From positions 1-64,000 of the forward strand of contig JANBVO010000007.1 of assembly GCA_030052745.1 (NCBI GenBank): 64,000 bases of DNA. The letters run 5' to 3'. The notes below the pieces were generated by a model, which worked only from the letters and a program-made list of their open reading frames with translations, had not been told where the DNA came from and did no database searches. This document shows, piece after piece, positions 43,880 to 54,198 of the stretch. Source of the DNA: Pleurostoma richardsiae. Lineage: Eukaryota > Ascomycota > Sordariomycetes > Calosphaeriales > Pleurostomataceae. The position numbers and the translations under genes were made by a program. The first letter of the stretch is position 1. Every line of letters begins with the position of its first letter.

Positions 43880-46028
43880 CCTGAATTCTTGGACCGAAAG
43901 AATGTATTGAAGAGAATCCAGAGTAAGTTTATATTAGCCGTCAAACATCAGAGTTTTGGCGATCGCGCCAAAAACGGACATTGGTAGCTGAAGGCACACA
44001 CTTGGTGACTTCTCCTGGGCGGATGTGACGTTAACTTCCAGCGCGACCGACGGGTATTCCGTCGCTTGAGGAGCACCCCCACACGCAGTTCCGGACATGT
44101 TAACACCATCAAGCCTACCGTGGTGCAGAAACGGCAGGTAACGGCGCTGGCCGCCCCATTCGAGTCCACGCTCGATAATAATTCAATACCTCCTCGCTCG
44201 CCTCAATTCCGGAAACATGGATATCAGCTTCACGAGCAAGTGCGCTACGGGTTAGGTCCGTCTAAGATGAGAGACGGGCGCATCAAGACCAGAAGATCAA
44301 TTGCTAAAGCAATCATGAAGAGCGATATTAATGACGACGTAGGTCCGTTAATCCTTGTAGACTGAACTCTATAGAATTATCAAGTTTCCATTTTCAAAAA
44401 TAACCAAGATGTCCATAAGTGGCGTCATTCCCGCAAAAAGTCAGTGCCTCTTGTACGGCAATGCTCAGTTAACAAGGGCCCCTTAGCTTCTACAAACGTG
44501 CCGTAACCGGAAAGTCAAACGCGATAAGGCCCTGCGGTGCCGGAAGTTCACTGTCGTCAGTATCATCTACTTGCTCCCCACGCAGATCTGCACGGCCCAC
44601 AGGTGGAAGAAAGTGGCAGCCAAGGCAGCGAATAATGAGGCGGACGCTAGAGCGGACAAGACGCTCTCCGACCGGTTCAACTGACTAGAGACCATGTTGA
44701 AGCACTATGCGTTAATCTGCACGGCCGAGAGGCTTCGTTGAAACCCGGTCCATCTTTATCCCTTCACGCAGATCGGCCAACGTATAAATGCAGGGCTTCT
44801 ACGCGTATGCAAGTGTGGGAATGCTAGCATACTGATCAATTGACCAAGGGCCGAAATGGCAGGTAGAACTGCAAGTAGCTCGTATACTACCAGATATCAA
44901 CTCTTGACTGTCTTAACATCTCTCTTTTTTTTTCATTGAGCTACATTACCTCTCCGCCTCTTCAGCCCAGCTGCATGACGGCCTGTGTGATGCTAATCGA
45001 GTGCGAGCTCCGGCGAGTCTGGCAGCCCAGGAAGAACAGTACTCGACGGCATGGAAAAGGCCAGACCAGGCGAGCAAGGGCTGCATGGTGCACCGCAAAG
45101 ATGATAGATCAGACGAGGCCGAGAATGACTGAGCTGTTTCAAGGGGATTTGCTCGCGAAAACAAGCCCGTTGGGTTTTGATTACCGGGGGTATGCCAATA
45201 GCTTTTAGCGAAGTAACAGTAGGAGTTTCAATGCGGGAATGAGTTAGGAATACTAACCGGACAGAGGGTAGAGTTTGAATTTATCCAGTCATTTATCCAG
45301 TACATAACAGTGACCTAGCGACGGAGATGCAACTGCTTAGTGATGGGAGTATGTCGGCAATAGCAAGTGTACCTACGCTGATGCACTTGGAGCTCTTGTG
45401 CTAACACCCGTACCTGCCATGCTTGCTATCCTCGGTAGACAAGACAAGTCCGCGGCCTGTGTCATTAGAGGCTTCATGTCTACGGGTGAAGTAGAGTGTC
45501 TCAGGGGTTAACTTGTTCACCACACGCAAGTTAAGCCAGCTCCCCTGAAATCCTCCAAAATCAGACCCGGGTTAGCTGATATTAGTTATCTCCCACATGG
45601 CCGTTGCCCTTGCCGACATTGTGACCTGGAATCAATTTCTCCGCGCTCACTGAGCTCGCCGATGGACAAGACCCCGTGTACGGAGTCATGATTAGCACCT
45701 ATGGACAAGTTGCATGGCCGACAAAACACCTCGACGATGTTGGCAAAGAGAACATACCTGGTTCGACCATACCGGGACCCACACAGTAGATACGTTCTGC
45801 TCTTAGCGGTCCATTCCGGACTTATTGACGGAGTGTATCTTGATAACGGACCGAGATCGGGCGCTAAGGGTTCGGAATTCGGCTACGGCGCTTCATGACA
45901 GTCAGACTATCTGTTGTTCAATCCTTCTTCTTTCCGCTGCTACAGTCCGCCGCAACGTAAATCCACGGCAGGCATAATCGATATCTCCCGACCAGTAGGC
46001 TTCGCCTTGTCAAGCTAGCTCCCTCAAA
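43880..46028. other. 2.1-kb gap with possible coding remnants
   Basis: No gene can be supported. A 99-codon plus-strand frame at 44066-44365 and a Lys/Arg/Ala-rich stretch at about 44511-44684 (VKRDKALRCRKFTVV near its start) look faintly coding but match nothing I know. An interrupted older gene or transposon piece between the NagZ-like and D-aminoacylase genes is possible. Confidence 0.35.
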
Positions 46029-48131
46029 ATGTCGTGTGAAGCCGATATTCTCTTCTCCTCGGCGACGGTGATCACCGGCGACGAGTCCGCCGAGCCGTTT
46101 GTCGCCGATGTCCTCATCTCAAATGGCCTTATTGCTCGGATCGGTAACCCAGGCTCTGTCGATGCCCCTGCCTCCGCTCGCCGGATCGATGCAAAAGGCC
46201 ACTACCTCTCACCCGGTTTCATTGATATGCACGCTCACTCTGACCTGTACCTCCTAACCCATCCGGAGCACGAGGCAAAGATCACTCAAGGATGCACAGT
46301 GAGTATGCGAACGCAATAACAAATTCCATTCTCCACACACCTTTTACCGGAGGATATCTCGGCCTCTTCCGCCTAGTATACATACCATGGCTTACCTTTT
46401 ACCGTAGACCGAGGTCGTTGGCCAAGACGGCATATCCTACGCTCCGATTCGGAACACAGACCAACTCAGGGCCATACGAGAACAGATCGCAGGCTGGAAT
46501 GGCAATCCGACGGACAATGAATGCCAGACCACGCTTAAGGGGATTGGTATGTTTGATTGGCGAACCGTTGGAGACTACCTCGACTGCCTCGAGAGGAACC
46601 GCACGGCCACGAATGTTGCCATGTTGGTGCCTCAAGGGAACCTGCGACTGCTAGCCTGTGGACCTTATGACACTCCCGCTACGTCCGAGGAGATCCAGGA
46701 TCAAGTTCAACTCCTGCGAGAAGCGATGGAAGAAGGTGCCGTCGGCATGTCCAGGTTAGTAGAACATACACGAGTCTCTTCTCTTCATGTCACGAAGTCA
46801 TATATCTCAACACATCTCCTTCCTAATATGCTCAAACAGTGGCCTGACATATACTCCTGGGATGTATGCATCGACGTCCGAGCTCGCCGTTCTCTGCAAG
46901 ACACTCGCCTCGGAGTACCCCGGTGCTTTCTACGCCCCGCATCATCGTAGCTATGGTCTACGAGCAATTGAGAGCTACGCTGAGATGCTAGACCTGGGCG
47001 AAGCTACACAATGTCCCGTTCGTAAGTAACAAGTCATCTATAAGTCCTCGCTGGTGGATTCTGCATTAGCTAATGCAGTCATGATGGACCATAGATCTTA
47101 CGCATGCTACACTGAACTTTGCGGAAAACAAGGGAAAGGCACCCCACCTCATCTCAATGATCGACCAGAAACTGGAAAAGGGTGTCGACATCACGCTCGA
47201 CACTTATCCGTATCTACCAGGCTGCACAACTCTTGCGGCCTTATTGCCCAGTTGGGCCTCGTCCGGCGGACCAGTCGAGACATTGAAGCGACTCGAGGAT
47301 CCGGAAGCGAGAGAAAAGATACGCATCGCCGTGGAGGTGACAGGTTGTGATGGCGGTCATGGAATACCAACTAACTGGGATGAAATCCAGGTACGTCGGG
47401 CGACTATGACCCGTTTGTCGATATCTCTCCTTATAGATGTATAACCTCTTGTTCTCTAGATTGGTACTCCCCGGGACCCGTCTCTGGCGTCCTATGCTGG
47501 CCGCCGCGTGGGCGAGGTTGCGCGCTCGCAGAACAGACCACCCATTGCGATATTCTTCGAGGTCCTGCAGAAGGACAAGCTGGCCACGAGCTGTCTGATG
47601 CACATTGGCAACGAGGAGAATGTACAGCGGATCCTGCAGCATCGTGTTCACATGGCAGGTAGTGATGCCATCTTGCACGGAAAATCCGTACACCCGCGCG
47701 CATACGGTACTTTTCCTCGCTTTTTGGGTGAGGCTCCATCTTTTAATTGTTATCGTGCCGTCGTTATGCAAATCCAACGCCAATGAGCCGTCCTAACACT
47801 CGATGCAGGTCACTACGCCCGTGATCTCTCCTTGCTCTCCCTGCCGGCTATGGTCGCCCATTTAACTTCACGCCCTGCTAAACGACTATCTGTCTATCCT
47901 CACCGTGGCGTCATCGCTGAGGGATCGGCCGCTGACGTTGTGCTATTCGACCCGACAATGATAAAGGACATGGCAACGTTCGAAGAACCAAAACTACCGA
48001 GTCGAGGCATCCAATTTGTCCTTGTAAACGGCGAGGTTGCTCTTGACGAGGGCAAGATGACCGGCGTGAGGGCCGGAAAGACACTGAGGCGGCTCAAGAA
48101 TGGTCAGGTTGTTGCGAAGGGCGAGCAGTGA
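46029..48131 (+). CDS. D-aminoacylase (N-acyl-D-amino-acid deacylase)
   Basis: Six exons: 46029-46298, 46408-46754, 46840-47021, 47095-47390, 47460-47727 and 47809-48131. The joined protein is an amidohydrolase. ISNGLIARIG and GHYLSPGFIDMHAHSDLYLL, with the metal-binding H-x-H-x-D, open it. TEVVGQDG, GAVGMSSGLTYTPGMYAS (across intron 2), FYAPHHRSYG, VHLTHATLN, GSDAILHGKSVHPRAYGTFPRFLG and a closing PHRGVIAEGSAADVVLFDP follow. This is the D-aminoacylase pattern throughout. No signal peptide, so cytosolic. The enzyme frees D-amino acids from N-acylated forms. Peptidoglycan stems are a main source of D-Ala and D-Glu, so its place beside NagZ/NamZ/AmiE-like genes fits a common purpose. Confidence 0.88.
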
Positions 48132-49675
48132 AGGACCAACCTCATGACGGTACTGGCGACAGAATATGCCCTCCAAGGAAACGCCCAACTATGATTAAGG
48201 ATGGACAGATAGTTGATGTAACCTGCCAAGAAGAAAATTCAAGAATTACTGCGAATATTTATCCATAGCAATGTTTACCGTGCCGCGGACCTATTCACCT
48301 TTCTTCCTTATGGAAGGGCGGCATCTTAGGCTTGCCAAGCTGATGTCGCTTAGAGATATCAAGATTGGTCAGGTCCACGAGAGAAATGATGGGTATGCTG
48401 TTGAAGTCACTCAGTACAGTATCCCGAGAGACCTCGATGTCGCCACGACGTATCTCAAGGGAGTCTTAGATATTATAGTTCGAGAATTCTAGGGTCCTAG
48501 GTACCTAGGTAGTTTTATCGTACTTCGACCAGGTAGCCAGCAGCAACCCCATTCATCCTTTGTCTACTGACGGTCTCGCCTCGACCGCCCTGCAACACGG
48601 GAGCGACTTGCTTGGCCGGGGCCATACCTTATGTTAATCGCTTTCTACCCCGTAGATTACATACCATGAAAACTTCATCTCTCCACCATATCCTTCCTGG
48701 AGCAGATGTCTGCAGTGCAAGGCCAACTGTACCCTGTAAGCCCGCCTGTAAATACATTCCTACGGTTACCCACGATCACTTGTCCTAGATATTATGGCTT
48801 TTTCCCTGTCTCTGTGCCTTAGCTCTGCTCTGTCAGGCGAACATGAACATCAGGAGCGAGGATGTATTAATTCAAAAGCGCGTGATTCTAGCTTGTTTAG
48901 ATTGAACATGTCGCGCTCATTATCGGTTTTCCTTCACTGAAACGTTACCCAGCTGTCCCGTGTCTCTGACGTTCTTAGCTCGGTCAATATCCCTGTGTTC
49001 TGTCTTATTACTGAACACCTAGGGCCAGTCTTTGCTGACAGAAAGGATGAAGGCGACTGAAACTAGGCACGATGGCTGTGGAATTTGGGACTGTCGGCGT
49101 CGCTCTTTTCCTTGGGTTTGCCGGATGAGTCGAAATTCCGAGATCCACTTAACTGTCAAGTAATTAGGCATGAGACATGTCTCCATATCTCATTTATTGC
49201 AGCACGTGGCAAGCCCTCCTACAGAGAACCAAGGTGCTGACATGGCCATGGCACTTATGAGTTTTGGCATTTAGAAAACGCGTGTGACTTTGTTACCCAC
49301 ACTGGGGCTGCATGCGGTTCGAAGATGTAGACTTCATTAACATAAGTTATGTGCCTAAAGTGCAGATGCTCCGCACGTCGTAATTATGCAGTAAAACAGG
49401 GCTTTCGCCTACTGCGCTTACTATATCAGTACTAGGTACCTTGCCAAGGCCGCGGAAGACCTAGTAAATACGGAGTATATGGCCTGACCCGGAAGTTCGC
49501 GTCCCCGGCCAGCGCCAAGTGTGGAAACATCCCGGCGGCGTTTTCCCAAGGAATATATCTCTTCTCAATCCCATCGTCTTTCTTCAACTCACCAAACGAA
49601 CTCGGCTTCTCTACTTCTCAGTCACTCACTTACTACCTGTCAAAACACCTAGGAGACGCCCAGAAACACGCAATA
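48132..49675. other. Intergenic, one short open frame of doubtful status
   Basis: A 73-codon frame at 48271-48492 (begins MFTVPRTYSPFF) has no known domain and could be a small gene or chance. The perfect palindrome CCTAGGTACCTAGG lies at 48496-48509 just past it. The remaining 1.1 kb shows nothing recognised. Confidence 0.35.
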
Positions 49676-50474
49676 ATGGCCGAGGGCAGTGTCGGCATGA
49701 TTTTCAGCACAAATGGCTCGACTGCACACCATCCCTACTACCCACTCGATGCTGTGGTTCCCGGATATGTGGCCAACTCTATTTCAACACCAGCACTTAT
49801 CGCGTCCTTTGCCGCAGGCTGTACAGTGATCCTTTCGTCCGCTTGCAGGCTTGTGCAGAAGAAGAATCCCAGTCTTCCCCGTGGAGAGGTTGCGGCTGCC
49901 CTCTGGTTTATCCTGTGTGGGTTCATACACTTCTTTTTCGAAGGTGCGTATTGCAGTGTTATCCGCGGACCTCTGGATGGACGTTCCTCTGTCGAGTGTC
50001 TAACCCTGCCTAGGCTACTTTGCCTACAATTTCCATCGAACCGGAAGTCGCACCGATCTATTCGGCCAGCTATGGAAAGAGTACTCGCTCTCAGACTCTC
50101 GGTACATGACGCAGGATGCCTTTATCGTCTGCATGGAGACCATCACAGCCGTCTTCTGGGGCCCACTTTCCTTCGTCTGTGCGTACGCCATAGTCGTCGA
50201 TCACCCCGTTCGGTACTCACTGCAGTCTATCGTCAGCCTCGGCCAACTCTACGGTGACGTCCTCTACTACGCTACCAATCAATACGAGAGAGCCATGACG
50301 GAACTAGTTTTCTGTCGACCCGAGGGCGTGTATTTCTGGGCGTATTATGTGATGATGAATGCCTTTTGGATTGTAATCCCGCTTTTGCTGGTGATACAGA
50401 GCACAAGGCAGACGGCTAGGCTAGCGAGCAAGTTGAAGGAGGTTGAAAGAGCTACTAGGAAGAAAAACCGATGA
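49676..50474 (+). CDS. EXPERA/EBP-like integral membrane protein
   Basis: Two exons (49676-49943 and 50014-50474) give 242 residues. Several hydrophobic helices are visible: TPALIASFAAGCTVILSSA, EVAAALWFILCGFIHFFFEG, VFWGPLSFVCAYAIVV and MMNAFWIVIPLLLVI. HFFFEGYFAYNF (across the intron) and LWKEYSLSDSRYMTQDAFI hold the conserved His and Glu/Asp residues of the emopamil-binding protein family, and CMETITAVFWGP carries the M-E-x-x-T motif. True EBP is sterol delta8-delta7 isomerase in the ER; fungi also have diverged relatives of unknown role. Neighbours are not sterol genes, so an isomerase-like function on another substrate is possible. Confidence 0.82.
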
Positions 50475-51149
50475 TATTTGGACCTGGAAACGGTGCTCTA
50501 GGAGATAATCAGTTGCTCTTACGTTGCCAAAATCCTTGAGCTGCACTGAGGCACATCTCTGGATGAGAAGACGGCAATTGCAATGAGACCCGATGTTTCT
50601 TGCTCAACTAGCGCTAATTTCAGGACTGCCAGAACTTGAAGCCATCATACCTATATATATTGATCCGCTGAGAATACGAAGAAAGTGCTCCCGGCTCCTC
50701 AATCATGAAACTGGCACCCCTGAACCTAGACATCATACTTGCAAACCCTCAACCTAGACGAACGCCTTGGTAATGAGCGATAATTAGCACGTACTTAACC
50801 CGTCATTAAGTGGATGGAGGCTTATGGCAGCCTAACGATGCTCATCGGATGGAGCGTCCGTAATACCTTACTACGGTTTCCTCAATGTTGCTCCTGCGTA
50901 AGGCCAAGATCCAGATAAGTCATCCAGTTTCACCTGCCGTCATGTACGTATAAAGGAGGGGAAAGCGAGTCCAAGGATGGCCTATATAAGAGATCGAGAT
51001 TAAAATAGTCTGTGCAATATTTATCAGGCGTAAGTCTGTCTATATTATGTCAAACACCGAAGAAGCGGAAGTATTGTTGATATTAAAATTGTTTGAGACA
51101 TTTGAGAGGTCATAATGCTGGAGCACCTAATGAGATCTGTTGACTTCAT
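50475..51149. other. Intergenic 3' space
   Basis: Nothing recognised between the EBP-like and transporter stops. Confidence 0.5.
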
Positions 51150-53377
51150 CTATACCACATCGGCAGGAGCGTTTGCACGAGCCGAACCATCCTCTTCTAA
51201 ACTTCCATTACTGCTTTTCTTGTCCTTCTTCACGCTCTTCCACTCGACGAGCATGACACCCAAGATACTCAGGCAAGCCAGCACGACACTGATAATCCAG
51301 ATGTTTTGCATGGCATCTGAGTACGCACGCAAGATTCCGTCAACAACATCTTTGGGGTAGATGTCGCCCATTGCAGACTTCAGGCCTGATGCACCGTGGG
51401 CGATGACGACCGCAGGGTCAGCTGCAGGGACGCGAGACTCGAGCTCGTGGAGCAGCTTCTCCTGGAAAACGTTTTGGCAGACGGAAAGAAATATAGTCCC
51501 GGAAATAGTTTGTGCAAAGATCATGAGAGAAGTCCCGAGGGAGATGTCGGCACCCGTCAGGATGGTTTGCGGGACCATCATCGATTGTTGACCGCAGGTT
51601 CCGATGCCCAGTCCCAGGAGGATGAGAGAACCCATCCAGTATCCAGTGCTCGTATTGAGGTCAAAGCGGACGATAAGGCCTGAAGCGACAGCTGTTATCG
51701 CAGAGCCGGCGAGCATCTGGGGGACGTAATAACCGATTGCACTGGTCTGTAGCAGAATCCAAAGTTAGAAATGTGGTCGTGACACATGCGCAAAGGCGAC
51801 GTACAAGGAAACCAGCAAGCACCGACGTCAGACTCATTGCAACCGTCGCCGTGAGGAAGTTTATGCCGGCTTGGTAGGCTGAGTCGTTCTTGACTGCCTG
51901 AAACCAGATGGAAATGTAGTAAGTGGCGATGAAAAGGGCTGCGAATATCATGAAGACTAGCCACATTGCACCGACGATGGATCGCATCTTGATAAGCCGT
52001 AGTGGAACCGTGGCTCTCTCGCCTTCGTGGACTTGGACGATGCCCCATATCACACCGCAGACGCCGGCGATGCACAAGAGCAGAATGCACCGCCAGCTGC
52101 TCCAGGCGTAGGTAGAGCCGCCCCACTGGAGTGCGAGCAAGAGGCAGATAGTAGCTGGCAGGAGGAAAATAGTGCCGAGGATATCCAACTTGTCGAGCAG
52201 TTGACGCCAGGTTGTGGACCGTGTCTTCTTCTCCTTCCTGTCGGGAAGATGTAGCAGGAAGAAGACCGCAACAAGAGTTACACCTCCAATAGGAAGGTTG
52301 ATCCAGAAGCACCATCCTGCAAATCGTAAGCGCAATTCATGGAATATTACCAGCAGCAAGAAGGGGCTGTCGTAATGGAATGTCTTGGAACTGTGCGCAT
52401 TGTGAATATACCACCCACGCAAGCGTTATCAGAGCCTTTACAATAAGAAAGTCTCTAACGCCCTCGGGTGGTTTTTTTTCACCGACAAACTAGGCTGGGA
52501 GTAACTTACTCCATGTGACTTTATCGGCAAAAACTCCTCCTAAAAAAGGGCCGATGACTTGTGCAACACCCATAGCCGCTCCTATGCTACCCGTGTATTT
52601 CGGGCGGTTGTGGAGAGGTACGCTCAGTGCGATGATCGACACGAAAGTTAATCTCAACCGTCCAATCACCCCGATGGGTCAGGCTAGACTCACCAGTAGA
52701 GCACCGGTGGCAAGGCCGGCGGTTCCCAGTCCAGCGATGGCACGTCCAATGATGAGGGCAGTGGAGTTGGGCGCGGCGGCGCATACGATGGAGCCGATCT
52801 CGAATATTCCCAGGGTACCGAGGAACAACCATTTCACGCTGAATTCGGCGTACATTTTGCCCATCATCAACTGAAAGCAGCATGCCGTCAGGAGGTACGA
52901 CGATCCGTACCAGCCTACGTCGTCGAGAGAGTTGAACTCGGTCGTGATTTTTGGGACGGCGGTGGCCTATGCATGTGCGTCAATAGTTGACAAAGCACCA
53001 AGGAACTGAAGCATGAGGTTAGAAAGGAGTGCGACTAACGATGATTGACCGGTCCTGAAGAAGAGAGCAGTCAGTTCCGTCAGCTACTTCTCAGAGAATA
53101 TATAGTATGCCTGGCTTACCAAGCCCACACATAAGATGCTAAGGAGGAGACCAATGAAGATGGAGATCAGTTTAATGCCAGATGGGTACTCCGGATCTAC
53201 TTCTTCTTCTGCCCCTGGAGATGCCTCTGACTCCGGCTTTGGTTTCGGTTCTCGGTCGCGTGTTGTGTTCGTCGCACTGGGAGTCGTCATGGGACTGTGG
53301 TTGCTATTACTGACCTGGGGATCAAGATTCGAAAGATCACCCATTTCGACAGCCGTAGAGGCTAGAGAACTGCTCAT
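51150..53377 (-). CDS. MFS drug-efflux-type transporter (DHA2, 14-TM), with an odd splice site
   Basis: Six exons fit: 53377-53120, 53054-53040, 52966-52694, 52636-52510, 52316-51805, 51746-51150, total 593 residues. The N-terminal 60 residues are polar and acidic. Then come [18 protein letters not shown] (spanning a 15-bp exon), [54 protein letters not shown] and [13 protein letters not shown], all of the multidrug-efflux DHA2 pattern. The third intron begins GTGAGT but homology and phase place its end after TGTCG, where AG is expected; no nearby AG keeps frame. Either a non-canonical acceptor is used or this allele is damaged. It may export a toxic compound. Confidence 0.75.
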
Positions 53378-54198
53378 GTTGCCAATGAGACTTCTTGGTT
53401 CGGTGAGAATTGTCAACGGGAATGCGCGGCGGTGATGAGAGTTGACTTACTCTGCAGTCGAGGGTCGACGCGCCATTGGTAGTTGCTATGGACTGTAGTT
53501 CCCTGGGGGTCTGGCAAAACCTGTTGGGCCGTTTTGAAGTTGAGGCACCAAAGATGAGGCGCATAGAGAGGGACTGTCTTGGGTTAGGAGGGAATAGGCT
53601 TTATTGACTAAAGACGACGGGTTTCTGTATGTTCCCGAGCAGCCCAGAGAAAGTCGCCCGAAGTTCCTACGGGCAGCCCGGTCCGGTCAGCCACAGAAAG
53701 CTCAACATGGTCTCGGCCGGGACGCGAGCCCATACTGCCGGATCTCGTTGCTTGCTGGTCAAAGTGAAGGCTCGTCGGCGTGAAAGGAGTGTCGTGATTG
53801 GTTGCCGGTAAGGACAAAAGGGGCCGGCCGGCCGGTCCCGGGCTTTATTTTACTGACCGGCGCCGGCGCTGTCGACATTTGCACAGCCTCGCTGGGCTAA
53901 ACCCTTTCTGTGCTTTTGCCGGCCGGGCCGAGCCATCACGCGCATCCCCCATCGTTCGAGCCGCGAGCAACCCCGACAAAAACATATCGTCTGAGATCGC
54001 TGCCGACCCCCATCATCACCACCGACCCGGCCGACGCGCCTCTGTCCGGGCATTGCACAGTGTGCTCTTCTACGAGTAGCCTGTCGGTCTTTTGTTCCTG
54101 TGAAGCTCTCTCCCGCGAGAAGCAGGCTCCCCGTCCGGATGATCAGGCGGTAGCTCCGACGACAGTGGCAAACGCGTCTCCGCACCGTCCCGCCCACC
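53378..54198. promoter_or_regulatory. Divergent promoter between the efflux transporter and a Zn2Cys6 gene
   Basis: GC-rich with ggccggccggccgg at about 53821-53834 and further ccggccggg near 53920. CGG/CCG sites abound but in no clear fixed spacing. Confidence 0.35.

Noticed and set aside
53608-53817. Short frame between the efflux pump and regulator as a small gene
   Set aside because: No domain, and both strands are equally open in this GC-rich promoter DNA.
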